The position numbers were made by a program, and so were the translations under genes. From positions 1,031,001-1,095,000 of the forward strand of contig NZ_CP032684.1 of the NCBI RefSeq assembly GCF_003627795.1: 64,000 bases of DNA, given 5' to 3'. This DNA is from Rhizobium sp. CCGE531 (GTDB lineage: Bacteria > Pseudomonadota > Alphaproteobacteria > Rhizobiales > Rhizobiaceae). The notes under the pieces were generated by a model. It worked only from the letters and a program-made list of their open reading frames with translations. It searched no databases and was not told the DNA's origin. Of this stretch, positions 16,587 through 25,962 are shown one piece after another; the first letter of the stretch is position 1, and each line of letters starts with the position of its first letter.

Positions 16587-17984
16587 TTATTCGCCGGTCC
16601 GGGCGTGCTTGCCGATAAAGTTTTCAACGGCTTTGAGTTCCGGATCGAGAATGTCGAAACGCTCCTCCCTGGTCATCAGACCAGCAAGCCACGTCGGAAG
16701 CGCCGGGTCAATACCGGATGCGGATTTTACTGCGGCGGGGAATTTTGCCGGATGCGCGGTGGCAAGCGTCACCATCGGGCTGCTGGGACGCTCGTTCTTC
16801 CCGGCGACGAAGACGCCGATAGCGGTATGCGGATCGAGCAGATAGCCTGTATCGGCGAGGGTTTTGCGGATGGTTTCGGCCACCTGCTTCTCGCTGGCCC
16901 GACCGGCGCGGAAATCCTTCTTGATGAACTTCACGGCCTCCTCGCTGATCGAAAAGCCGTTCGATTGCTTCAGGCTTTCCATGGCGGCGCGCACCTTGGA
17001 CGCGTCGCGGCCGTTCGCTTCGAACAGCAGCCGTTCGAAGTTGGAGGAGATCTGGATATCCATCGACGGCGAGGTGGTGGCCTTGACGGAACGCATCTCG
17101 TAGCGGCCGGTCTTCAGCGTGCGCGCCAGGATATCGTTCTCGTTGGTGGCGATGACCAAGCGTTCGATCGGCAAGCCCATGCGCTTGGCGACGTAGCCCG
17201 CGAAAATATCGCCGAAATTGCCCGTGGGCACGGTGAAGGAAATCTTCCGGTCCGGGCCGCCAAGGGCGACTGACGTGGTGAAGTAATAGACCACCTGCGC
17301 CATGATTCGCGCCCAGTTGATGGAATTGACGCCGGAAAGCTTGACCTTGTCGCGGAAGGCGGCGTCGTTGAACATGGCTTTGACCAGGTTCTGGCAATCG
17401 TCGAAATTGCCCTTGACCGCCAGCGCGTGAACATTGGCCGCTGTCGAGGTGGTCATCTGCCGCTGCTGTACCGGCGAGACCTTCCCATGCGGGAAGAGAA
17501 TGAAAATGTCGGTGCGCTCGCGTCCGGCAAAGGCGTCGACCGCGGCGCCGCCGGTATCGCCCGATGTGGCGCCGACGATGGTGGCCCGCTGCCCGCGCTT
17601 CTCCAGCGCATAGTCCATCAGCCGCGCCAGCAGCTGCATGGCGACATCCTTGAAGGCGAGCGTCGTGCCGTGGAAGAGCTCCATGACGAAGCTGTTCGGC
17701 CCGGTTTGCACCAGCGGCGTCACCGCGGGATGCCGGAAGGTGGCGTAGGCATCGTCGATCATGCCACGGAAGACATCCGCCGGGATCTCGCCATTGGTGA
17801 AGGGCGAGAGGACCGCGAAAGCGACCTCCTGGTAGCTCTTGCCGCGAAAGGCACGGATTTCCTTCTTCGTCAGGACAGGCCATTCTCGGGGAACATAGAG
17901 CCCGCCGTCGCGAGCAAGGCCGGCCAGAAGGGCGTCGCAGAAGCCAAGGGCAGGGGCTTCTCCCCGCGTTGAAATGTAATCCAC
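16587..17984 (-). CDS. thrC: Threonine synthase
   Basis: A 465-residue PLP enzyme that converts O-phosphohomoserine to threonine, the step after ThrB. The N-terminal segment MDYISTRGEAPALGFCDALL and the PLP lysine K112 in LAFKDVAMQ are diagnostic, as are GATSGDTGGAA and VPTGNFGDIFAG. It starts with GTG, with AAGGA about ten bases upstream. It heads the minus-strand group thrC, M16 peptidase, rimJ. No leader peptide rich in threonine codons was seen upstream. Confidence 0.96.
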   Translation of the reverse strand: MDYISTRGEAPALGFCDALLAGLARDGGLYVPREWPVLTKKEIRAFRGKSYQEVAFAVLSPFTNGEIPADVFRGMIDDAYATFRHPAVTPLVQTGPNSFVMELFHGTTLAFKDVAMQLLARLMDYALEKRGQRATIVGATSGDTGGAAVDAFAGRERTDIFILFPHGKVSPVQQRQMTTSTAANVHALAVKGNFDDCQNLVKAMFNDAAFRDKVKLSGVNSINWARIMAQVVYYFTTSVALGGPDRKISFTVPTGNFGDIFAGYVAKRMGLPIERLVIATNENDILARTLKTGRYEMRSVKATTSPSMDIQISSNFERLLFEANGRDASKVRAAMESLKQSNGFSISEEAVKFIKKDFRAGRASEKQVAETIRKTLADTGYLLDPHTAIGVFVAGKNERPSSPMVTLATAHPAKFPAAVKSASGIDPALPTWLAGLMTREERFDILDPELKAVENFIGKHARTGE

Positions 17985-18298
17985 GGTCTTAGAATTCCTT
18001 TGGTCGCAAAATTGCCTGAGTGATCGATTGAGAGGGTAGAGGAGCGAAGCGACGGCGGCCTGTCTTTTTGCGTCGAATCAGCCGCGTGATTTTCGCGTTT
18101 GCGCAAGGCGCGTGGGATCGGCGCCATGCGGCGGCTGTCTATGGCAATGTGCCGATCTCGAAAAGTGAGCCAAAACGGTGTCTACCCAATCGATTTTTCG
18201 CTGCGTCGCTGGTATAGACCATCGCCAAGTGTCATAAAAGGCCCGTTTGACGGGCTGCAGGCCGATAATGTGAAATATATGGAGAGGGTGGAATAATA
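17985..18298. other. 314-base divergent intergenic region
   Basis: The region separates thrC (minus) from a lipoprotein gene (plus). It holds a short GCCCGTTTGACGGGC hairpin about 45 bases before the lipoprotein start and GGAGAGG as its ribosome binding site. I see no further gene or convincing promoter hexamers. Confidence 0.5.
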
Positions 18299-18919
18299 GT
18301 GTTTGGCAAGGTTTCGCGTCGTCTTTTCTCCGCTTCGCTTCTGGCATTGCTGACGGGTTGCAGCACTCTCGGTATCGGTGGCAATAGTGAAAAACAGCCG
18401 GCAACGGATGTAACGGTTGCGCCGCAAGCCGGGACCGCGACCGCGGCTCCGACCGGTGGTCAGACCTACGTCGCCGGCAAATGCCCGCAGGCTGTCATTC
18501 GCGACGAAGACTCGGTCTATCGCGTTTACGCCAAGGGCGCCAAGGACGATCCGAACCAGCTGGCCTATCAAGCCTCGCTCGCGCAGGCGACCCGCCAGTG
18601 CACCAGCGACGGCACCAGCCTCGGCATTCATGTCGTCGCGCAAGGGCGCCTGGTTGCAGGCCCGATGGGCAGCTCCGGCAAGGTCACCTTGCCCATCCAC
18701 GTTGCCGTCATGGACAATGACAAGGCCCTTTACAGCAAGACCATCATGTATACGGCGGAAATTCCGCCGGGCGACACAACGACCCAGTTCCTCTTCACCG
18801 ATGACGATATCCAGGTTGCCGGCGGTTCCGGCGGCTTCACGATCGTCCAGCTCGGCTTCGACCAAGGCCCGCAGAAGCCTGTAAAGGGCGAGAAGCCGGC
18901 CCGCAAGAAGCGTCAGTAA
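18299..18919 (+). CDS. Predicted lipoprotein, unknown function
   Basis: A 206-residue protein starting with GTG behind GGAGAGG. The signal peptide ends in the lipobox LLTGC, so C21 would carry the lipid anchor. A proline- and threonine-rich linker (about 30-60) leads to a compact domain with two cysteines (KCPQAV, RQCTSD) that might pair, and a basic tail KPARKKRQ. I do not recognise the family beyond its being common in rhizobia-like genomes. It is transcribed alone. Confidence 0.75.
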   Translation: MFGKVSRRLFSASLLALLTGCSTLGIGGNSEKQPATDVTVAPQAGTATAAPTGGQTYVAGKCPQAVIRDEDSVYRVYAKGAKDDPNQLAYQASLAQATRQCTSDGTSLGIHVVAQGRLVAGPMGSSGKVTLPIHVAVMDNDKALYSKTIMYTAEIPPGDTTTQFLFTDDDIQVAGGSGGFTIVQLGFDQGPQKPVKGEKPARKKRQ

Positions 18920-18929
18920 GGTTGGGATC

Positions 18930-19037
18930 AGGCAGTAGGCAGTAGGCAGTAGGAAAAGATCATCTTGTCCTTGCTACCGTCGGCACCATAGCGGCAACAT
19001 TTATTGCCTATTGCCTATTGCCTATTGCCTATTGCCT
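18930..19037. repeat. Inverted arrays of heptanucleotide tandem repeats
   Basis: Three tandem AGGCAGT units plus AGG occupy 18930-18953, and five tandem ATTGCCT units occupy 19003-19037. ATTGCCT is the reverse complement of AGGCAAT, so the two arrays are inverted with one mismatch per unit and can form a long stem around about 50 bases. The array touches the stop codon of the convergent HAD gene. Confidence 0.85.
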
Positions 19038-19729
19038 CATAAAACGCCGTCCCATTCAGCCAGCGCCATCACCACACCGGGCAGGTCGGCCATGCGGCTG
19101 ACGACGGTCTCGGCGCCCGCATCGGTCAGCCGGTCGGCATGCGAAGGATAGGTATGCGACGCGCCGGTGAAGCCGATGACGCGCATGCCGGCGGCTCGCG
19201 CCGCCTGGACGCCATGAACCGAATCCTCGACGACGATCGTATTGGCCGGGCTGACATTCATCTCTCTGGCGCCGTGCAGGAAGATGTCCGGCTTCGGCTT
19301 CACGCGGTCGGCGCCGAGATCCTTGGCGGAGTAGATATGCGGCGCAAACAATTTGATGTAGCCGACTTTGGTCAGCATCATGTCGAGGCGCGCGGCGCTG
19401 GAGTTCGAGCAGATGCAGCGTGGCATCGGCAGTCGCGACAGTGCAAGCGGAACGCCTGGTATCGCCTGAACCTCATTGGCAAGCTTCAGGTCGAGCAGCT
19501 TTTCCGACTTGTCGAGCAAGGACGCGGAGAGCGGGATGCTCGCCTCGCGCTCGACTTCGAGCAGGATGTTGTGCCAGGTCATGCCGGCGAAGCGTTCACC
19601 CATTTCCTCGGTGCTGATCGGGTAGCCCGCATCGGTCAGCAGTTTCGATTCGACCTGTGCCGCGATGATTTCCGAATCGACCAGAACGCCGTCGCAGTCG
19701 AAGATGATGAGGTCGAAGCTGTTGCTCAT
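19037..19729 (-). CDS. HAD-IA family phosphatase
   Basis: A 230-residue haloacid dehalogenase-type hydrolase. Motif I is FDCDGVLVDSE with D11 and D13; motif II is in CSNSS, motif III is K-KPKPD and motif IV is VVEDSVHGVQAA. A helical cap follows motif I, as in beta-phosphoglucomutase/CbbY/YieH relatives. The substrate is probably a small sugar phosphate or nucleotide but cannot be specified. The start at 19729 (MSNSFDL) is chosen by the family N-terminus, although the frame stays open far upstream. Confidence 0.9.
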   Translation of the reverse strand: MSNSFDLIIFDCDGVLVDSEIIAAQVESKLLTDAGYPISTEEMGERFAGMTWHNILLEVEREASIPLSASLLDKSEKLLDLKLANEVQAIPGVPLALSRLPMPRCICSNSSAARLDMMLTKVGYIKLFAPHIYSAKDLGADRVKPKPDIFLHGAREMNVSPANTIVVEDSVHGVQAARAAGMRVIGFTGASHTYPSHADRLTDAGAETVVSRMADLPGVVMALAEWDGVL

Positions 19730-19963
19730 GAGAGTTGCTGCCTTTGATATGGGCTGAATTCGGCATGCTTCACGGAAGGCCGTCGGTGGCTCGGAGCATG
19801 CTCTGGAAAATGACGGTGGGGCTTTACACGATATGTCGCCAAAGCTCAACCAATTGGCCGGCATGGCTGCGCTGCAGTTAGCGAAAGGGTCGAAATGTAC
19901 AAAAGAGGTGATGACTTTTGCTTGCCGCTCGACATCCGGCAGGCCCGCCTTTAAGGATCGGCC

Positions 19964-20632
19964 ATGGCCAAGGAGCGCGACGACACCATTGCCAGCCGCA
20001 TCAGCAGGGTGCTTGCCGACCGCATCATCCGTGGAGAGATCGCGCCCGATGCCCGCCTGCGGCAGGATCACATCGCCGAGGAGTTCGGCACCAGCCATGT
20101 GCCGGTGCGCGAAGCGTTCCGGCGGCTGGAGGCGCAAGGACTGGCGATCAGCCTGCCGCGCCGCGGCGTTCGCGTCGCCTCCTTCGATCTCAAGGAAGTC
20201 CGCGAGGTCGCGGAAATGCGGGCGGCACTCGAAGGCCTTGCGCTCAAACATGCGGCCCCGCACCTGACGCCTGCCATTCTCGATGAGGCGGAGCAGGCGA
20301 CGCGCGATGGCGACGCCGCCGGCGATGTCCACGCCTGGGAGGAGGCCAATCGCCGCTTCCACCGGTTGATCCTGGCGCCATGTGGCATGGCGCGGCTGCT
20401 AGCCGCCATCGATGACCTGCACGCCGCCAGCGCTCGCTTTCTCTTTTCCGCCTGGCAATCCGGCTGGGAGAAGCGCACGGATCACGACCACCGCGCCATT
20501 CTGGCGGCGTTGCGCCAGGGGCGGGCCGACGAGGCGGCGGCGATCCTGCAGAAGCATGTGCAATGGATCGGCCGCGCGCCGGTGCGCACGCCCTCGGGAT
20601 CGACGCGCGAAGCCTTCGCAATCGTCGGCTAA
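19964..20632 (+). CDS. GntR-family regulator (FadR/FCD type)
   Basis: A 222-residue transcription factor with an N-terminal winged helix (SRISRVLADRIIRGEIAPDA, then LRQDHIAEEFGTSHVPVREA) and an all-helical FCD effector domain. The metal-binding pattern of FCD domains is suggested by the histidines in RRFHRLIL, DHDHRAI and KHVQW. AAGGA precedes the ATG. No obvious target is adjacent apart from the divergent HAD gene, so its ligand is unknown. Confidence 0.9.
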   Translation: MAKERDDTIASRISRVLADRIIRGEIAPDARLRQDHIAEEFGTSHVPVREAFRRLEAQGLAISLPRRGVRVASFDLKEVREVAEMRAALEGLALKHAAPHLTPAILDEAEQATRDGDAAGDVHAWEEANRRFHRLILAPCGMARLLAAIDDLHAASARFLFSAWQSGWEKRTDHDHRAILAALRQGRADEAAAILQKHVQWIGRAPVRTPSGSTREAFAIVG

Positions 20633-20683
20633 CTGCCTCTATAAATCATGGGCGATTTCGCGCTAGGCTAGTGGGTTTTTAGC

Positions 20684-20791
20684 CTACAGCGCCGCGCATC
20701 ATATATGATGCGCAAAGGTCGCTGTAGCACTTTAAATCTGCTGCATAATTTTATCCTTAAATCGATTCCGATTTAAGGAATTATGCAGTAG
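20684..20791. repeat. RIME2-like palindromic repeat
   Basis: The element has two parts. CTACAGC...GCTGTAG encloses GCGCATCATATATGATGCGC; then CTGCATAATT...AATTATGCAG encloses CCTTAAATCG-ATTC-CGATTTAAGG. The same architecture recurs at 45690-45795. The right end runs into the ArsR gene, whose last codons and stop lie inside it. Confidence 0.8.
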
Positions 20792-21485
20792 GGGTGTCAC
20801 TCGTCTCGAGCGGAAAGAGTGCCAGAAAGCGGCGCTCGCCCTCGGGTGTGAAGAAGATCGAGCGGCTGTTTTCGGTTCGCCGCGCCCAACCATTGTCGAA
20901 AAAGTTTGAAAGCAGTGCCTTGCCAAGGCTGCCGGCCAGATGCGCCCGTCGCTCGCTCCAATCCAGGCAGGATCGGCAAAGCGGACGGCGGTTGGAGCGC
21001 AGCCCGGAGACATCGATGCCGATCGATCCCAAATGCTTCTCGCCTTGCGTCGTCAGGCTGAGACCTTCGCCCATGACGGAAATCGATCCGGCCTCAACGA
21101 GGCTGTCGAGCATGCGCACGCCGTAATCGCCGGCAAGGTGGTCGTAGCAGATGCGCGCCTTGCGCAGGGCCGGTTCCTTCGGGCCGGGGCGGTGGCGCAG
21201 ATGTCCGCGGCTTGCGGCAAAGCCCATGATCCCTTCGAGCAGCTTGCCGACGCGATCGTCGGCAAGCGCGAAGTAGCGATGGCGGCCCTGCTTGCGTTGC
21301 GCCAGCAAGCCGCCCGCTTCGAGCTTGGAAAGATGGGCGCTTGCGGTCTGCAGCGTCACGCCGGCGGCACCCGCAAGTTCCGTTGCCGTCAATGCGCGGC
21401 CGCCCATCAGCGCCGTCAGCATGTTCGCCCGCGCGGGATCGCCGATCAGCGAGCCGATCTGCGCAATGTCAGGACCTTCTTTCAT
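20781..21485 (-). CDS. ArsR-family transcriptional regulator
   Basis: A 234-residue regulator with an N-terminal ArsR winged helix (IGDPARANMLTALMGGRALTATELA, then LQTASAHLSKLEAGGLL). The long C-terminal part contains CRSCLDWSERRAHLAGSLGKAL, a segment seen in a distinct group of long ArsR proteins. It is divergent from the NIPSNAP/monooxygenase pair 72 bases away, which it probably controls. The last two codons and the TAA lie within a RIME2-like repeat, so the C-terminus may have been set by repeat insertion. Confidence 0.88.
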   Translation of the reverse strand: MKEGPDIAQIGSLIGDPARANMLTALMGGRALTATELAGAAGVTLQTASAHLSKLEAGGLLAQRKQGRHRYFALADDRVGKLLEGIMGFAASRGHLRHRPGPKEPALRKARICYDHLAGDYGVRMLDSLVEAGSISVMGEGLSLTTQGEKHLGSIGIDVSGLRSNRRPLCRSCLDWSERRAHLAGSLGKALLSNFFDNGWARRTENSRSIFFTPEGERRFLALFPLETSDTPTA

Positions 21486-21557
21486 ACTTCGATCGTAACC
21501 GAAGCATCTCCGTTCCGCAATGTGCGAAAACATCGTCATCAGCAAAGGAGAAAGCCA

Positions 21558-21887
21558 ATGATCACCTGTCTCATCCGCTATCAGATCGACCCGTTCAAGC
21601 AGGAAGCCTTCGCGGAGTATGGCAAGGCCTGGGGTCAGGTCATCCCGCGCAACGGCGCGGATCTGATCGGTTACTTCGCGCCGCATGAGGGTTCGCTGAC
21701 GACGGCCTACGGCATCTACAACATCGAAAACCTGGCCGCCTATGAGACCTATCGAAAGAGCCTCGCCGCCGATCCGCTGGCGCGGGCCAATCACGATTTC
21801 TCCCGCCGCGAGCGTTTCATCTTGCAGGAGGATCGTATTTTCCTGAAAAATATATCCTTGCCACATGCTCCGAGGATATCGCCATGA
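21558..21887 (+). CDS. NIPSNAP-family protein
   Basis: A 109-residue dimeric ferredoxin-like-fold protein: CLIRYQIDPFKQEAFAEYGK, a middle IGYFAPHEG, and AYETYRKSLAADPLARAN, all characteristic of NIPSNAP. Its activity is unknown. AAGGAG lies seven bases before the ATG. The stop overlaps the next start (ATGA), so it is coupled to the downstream monooxygenase-like gene. Both lie divergently from the ArsR regulator. Confidence 0.85.
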   Translation: MITCLIRYQIDPFKQEAFAEYGKAWGQVIPRNGADLIGYFAPHEGSLTTAYGIYNIENLAAYETYRKSLAADPLARANHDFSRRERFILQEDRIFLKNISLPHAPRISP

Positions 21888-22255
21888 TCGCAGTTATTTT
21901 CGAAGTCGTCCCGCATCCCGATGAACGTCAGCACTATCTCGACATTGCCGGACGGTTGCGCTCCGAACTCGAAACCATCGACGGCTTCGTCTCCATCGAA
22001 CGCTTCGAAAGCCTCAGCCAGCCGGGCAAGATCCTGTCGCTTTCCTTCTGGCGCGACGAGGCCGCCGTTCGTGAATGGCGAAACCGCGAGGCCCATCGCG
22101 CCGCGCAGAAAGCGGGCCGCAAGACGGTATTTGCCGATTATCGTTTGCGCGTCGCGCAAGTGCTTCGCGACTACGGGATGACGGAACGGGCCGAAGCGCC
22201 CGATGACAGCCACGCAGTGCACGACATCCAAAGCATGTCGCGCAAAAGTGTGTAG
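21884..22255 (+). CDS. Antibiotic biosynthesis monooxygenase-type (ABM) protein
   Basis: A 123-residue protein with the ABM fold: AVIFEVVPHPDERQHYLDIA, GFVSIERFESLSQPGKILSL and FWRDEAAVREWRN. Such proteins include cofactor-free monooxygenases and heme-degrading enzymes; the exact role is unknown. It is translationally coupled to the NIPSNAP gene. The last eight codons (SMSRKSV and stop) are encoded by the beginning of a RIME1-like repeat, so the native C-terminus has probably been replaced or extended. Confidence 0.85.
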   Translation: MIAVIFEVVPHPDERQHYLDIAGRLRSELETIDGFVSIERFESLSQPGKILSLSFWRDEAAVREWRNREAHRAAQKAGRKTVFADYRLRVAQVLRDYGMTERAEAPDDSHAVHDIQSMSRKSV

Positions 22256-22335
22256 CGGTTTTGCGACAACGATATGCGCAAAATCAAAGATCTAAAGCGC
22301 GAGAAGCGAATCTGAAAGATCGCCACGCGCTTTAG
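22231..22335. repeat. RIME1-like intergenic mosaic element
   Basis: This 105-base element begins AAGCATGTCGCGCAAAAGTG and ends CGCGCTTTAG. It has two palindromes: TCGC-CAAAA...TTTTGCGA at the left and CTAAAGCGCG...CGCGCTTTAG (10 bp perfect) at the right. A close copy is at 61741-61845. Structure and sequence match the Rhizobium-specific intergenic mosaic elements described from rhizobia. It supplies the stop codon of the ABM gene. Confidence 0.85.
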
Positions 22336-22420
22336 GGCTTTCAAGACGATAGCGCCTTTCGACGAGGCCCGCATTCCCGGGAACTTGTTCGAGAATTTGG
22401 AAAATATGCCGCCGCTTTAG

Positions 22421-23623
<1,203 letters not shown>

Positions 23624-23694
23624 GCCTCAGTCATTTCCCAGAAGCATACCCGCTTTCTTCCGTCGTGTACCTCCAGTTAGGGAAGAAGGTGAAA

Positions 23695-23745
23695 CGCCCA
23701 GGGCCTTGCCGGATATGTCGTCCGGCAAGGCCCTGGGCGTCTTTA
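23695..23745 (+). terminator. Strong Rho-independent terminator after ccrM
   Basis: A perfect 19-bp stem (CGCCCAGGGCCTTGCCGGA at 23695-23713 paired with 23721-23739) has a seven-base loop and is followed by TCTTTAG. It lies between ccrM and the convergent SnoaL-like gene and may act in both directions. Confidence 0.88.
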
Positions 23746-23755
23746 GTTTCAGATC

Positions 23756-24121
23756 TCAGAATTCCTGATAGTCCGTGACGTCGACGCGCACGACGCGGCC
23801 GTCTTCGTTGAACGTAATCGTTTCCTCGCCTTCGCGGATCAGCGGCTTGCCCGTCTTGCTGTTGGTGGCGCGAACCGACCAGACGGCACGGCCAGAAAGC
23901 GGCGTCAATGTCTCCACCAGGGAGTTCGATGCCGTCTGATCGGGATAGGTGTCGAAATAGCCGCGGAACGCTTCCATGATTGCCGCGCGGCCGGCAAGAC
24001 TGCCGACACCGTTGGAGACGTAGGTGGCATCCTCGGCGAAGAAGTTCTCGATCGCCTCATAATCGAGGCGATTGATGGCGTCGTGGAAAAGATCGATGCG
24101 TTCTGCGGGATCGAAGATCAT
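23756..24121 (-). CDS. SnoaL-like (NTF2 fold) protein
   Basis: A 121-residue protein with the NTF2/SnoaL pattern: a helical start RIDLFHDAINRLDYEAIENFF, then AEDATYVSNGVGSLAGRAAI and a closing ITFNEDGRVVRVDV. Such proteins may be isomerases, cyclases or binding proteins; nothing points to a substrate. It begins four bases after the HAD gene stop, so the two probably form an operon. Confidence 0.8.
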   Translation of the reverse strand: MIFDPAERIDLFHDAINRLDYEAIENFFAEDATYVSNGVGSLAGRAAIMEAFRGYFDTYPDQTASNSLVETLTPLSGRAVWSVRATNSKTGKPLIREGEETITFNEDGRVVRVDVTDYQEF

Positions 24122-24125
24122 CGGC

Positions 24126-24740
24126 TCAAACCTTTATGCTATGGGCGGCGAGATCGCTGCGCAGCTTCTCGGCACCGGTGAAGTGAACTGCATGCCAGCC
24201 GGCGGCCCGTGCGCCTTCGACGTTCGGATAGGAATCATCGATGAAGATCGTCGAAGCCGGATCGAGGTCGAAGCTCCTCGCGTGGGTATCGTAGATCGCG
24301 ACATCCGGCTTGATCAGCCCGATATCGCCGGAAACCGTAACGCCGCGCGGCTTATTGAGGAACGGATAGCGCAGCTGTGCCTCGCGAAACGTATCGGAGG
24401 CGAAATTGGTCAGCATGGTGACGTCACGTCCCTCAGCGATCAATCCTTCGAAGATCGCGACGCTGTCTTCGTAAGGATGCGGGACCATCTCGTGCCAATA
24501 TTTGCGGAAGGCGCGGATCTGCTCTTCGCGCTCGGGATGGTCGGCGATCAGCAAGGCTTCTGCATCTCCCCAGGTGCGGCCGCGATCCTGCTCGAGGTTC
24601 CATTCATGGGTGCAGACGTTGGCGAAAAACCACTCGCGCTCGGCATCGTCCGGAATGATGCGGCTGTAGGGAAGGCTTGGATCATAGTGAAGCAGAACCT
24701 TGCCGATATCGAAAACGATGTGCCGTATTTCCGTCGTCAT
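24126..24740 (-). CDS. HAD-family hydrolase (YihX-like)
   Basis: A 204-residue HAD hydrolase of subfamily IA. Motif I is VFDIGKVL: the nucleophile is D11, and the usual second aspartate at +2 is glycine, as in YihX-type sugar phosphatases (DLGNV). Later motifs are MLTNFAS, the lysine in IKPDVAIYD, and FIDDSYPNVEGA. A glucose-1-phosphatase-like activity is possible but unproven. It lies 17 bases downstream of mutY and probably shares its transcript. Confidence 0.88.
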   Translation of the reverse strand: MTTEIRHIVFDIGKVLLHYDPSLPYSRIIPDDAEREWFFANVCTHEWNLEQDRGRTWGDAEALLIADHPEREEQIRAFRKYWHEMVPHPYEDSVAIFEGLIAEGRDVTMLTNFASDTFREAQLRYPFLNKPRGVTVSGDIGLIKPDVAIYDTHARSFDLDPASTIFIDDSYPNVEGARAAGWHAVHFTGAEKLRSDLAAHSIKV

Positions 24741-24757
24741 GAATGAATTCCTGATTT

Positions 24758-25852
24758 TTAGCCTATGCGCATTTTTGCGAACGCATTGGGAATAGCCTGA
24801 GCGATCGCTTTTTTCATGACTGTCGGCAGGGCCTGCCCTTCAAGATTTGTAACCGGCGCCCACCATCCGTCATGGTTGTCTTTCTCGGAAACGGCCTTCG
24901 CCCGCCAGATCGACAGCCGCAGCTCGAAATGCGTGAAGACGTGCGTCACCGTGCCCGCTGGCTGCCAGTCGGCCGGGAAGGGGGCTGCCTCACTGCCGGT
25001 CTCGCCGTCGATGCGCGCCGTCCACCCCGTCGTCGGCACTTCGGTCATCCCCCCAAGCAGGCCGCTTTCGATGCGGCGCCGCAGAAAGATTTCGCCCTCG
25101 TCGTTAACGGCGACGAAGGCCGCTCCGTGGCGCACTGGCCTGTCCTTCTTGGCGGCCTTGACCGGGAAACGCTCGGGATCGTGCCCGGCCAGCGCCTGAC
25201 AGGCGCCGTTGAAGGGACAGAGCGAACAGACCGGGCGCTTCGGCGTACAGATCGTCGCGCCGAGATCCATCATCGCCTGAGCGAAATCGCCCGGCCGGTC
25301 GGCTGGTGTCAGCAAGGCGACCTTCTGCTTCATCAGTGGCTTGGCGCCGGGCAGGGGCGTCGAAATCGCGTAGAGGCGGGAAATGACCCGCTCCACATTG
25401 CCGTCCATCACGGCTGCCTGGCGATTGAATGCAATGGCGGCAACGGCGGCAGCGGTATAGTCACCAATGCCGGGGAGGGCTCGCAACCCATCCTCGGTAT
25501 CGGGAAAGCGGCCGTTGTGGCCTGTCGCCACCGCCTCGGCGCATTTCTTCAGGTTGCGGGCGCGGGCGTAATAGCCGAGCCCCGCCCAGGCGGCCATGAC
25601 GTCGTCGTTCGCGGCTGCAGCGAGATCGTTGACCGTCGGCCAGCGCTCCAGGAATTTCGCGAAATAGGCTTTGACCGCCGGTACCGTCGTCTGCTGCAGC
25701 ATCACTTCCGACAGCCAGATGCGATAGGGATCGGGTTTGACGCCGCGTGCCGCCATGGGCGGTGAGACGCGCCAGGGCAGGTCGCGATGGTGTCGGTCGT
25801 ACCAGGCAAGCAGGGATGCGGCCGTGGGGGATGCTTGTGATGAAAGATCCAT
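24758..25852 (-). CDS. mutY: A/G-specific adenine glycosylase MutY
   Basis: A 364-residue base-excision repair enzyme that removes adenine opposite 8-oxoguanine. It has E49 (SEVMLQQT), the helix-hairpin-helix LPGIGDYTAAA (126-136), catalytic D150 in VMDGNVERV, and the [4Fe-4S] cysteines C202, C209, C212, C218 (C-x6-C-x2-C-x5-C). The C-terminal Nudix-like domain recognises 8-oxoG. I use the ATG at 25852, behind AAGGGA; an in-frame GTG at 25894 would add 14 residues. Confidence 0.95.
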   Translation of the reverse strand: MDLSSQASPTAASLLAWYDRHHRDLPWRVSPPMAARGVKPDPYRIWLSEVMLQQTTVPAVKAYFAKFLERWPTVNDLAAAANDDVMAAWAGLGYYARARNLKKCAEAVATGHNGRFPDTEDGLRALPGIGDYTAAAVAAIAFNRQAAVMDGNVERVISRLYAISTPLPGAKPLMKQKVALLTPADRPGDFAQAMMDLGATICTPKRPVCSLCPFNGACQALAGHDPERFPVKAAKKDRPVRHGAAFVAVNDEGEIFLRRRIESGLLGGMTEVPTTGWTARIDGETGSEAAPFPADWQPAGTVTHVFTHFELRLSIWRAKAVSEKDNHDGWWAPVTNLEGQALPTVMKKAIAQAIPNAFAKMRIG

Positions 25853-25962
25853 AATTCCCTTCGGTGAAGCGTTTACTCCAGCCTCCTTAGACACAATTGT
25901 TTGGTGGGTGAACGTCGAAAAATACGAGGCCTCTTAACAGGGGCCATGAAAGGAGAATCATC

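Noticed and set aside
17985..18298. Threonine-rich leader peptide before thrC
   Set aside because: I read the upstream frames on the minus strand and found no short frame enriched in Thr or Ile codons and no terminator with a T-run.
18930..19037. CRISPR-like array
   Set aside because: The units are only seven bases, have no spacers and are inverted rather than direct between the two blocks; no cas gene is present.
19730..20362. N-terminal extension of the HAD phosphatase
   Set aside because: It lies opposite the GntR gene and the divergent promoter region; the family N-terminus begins at 19729.
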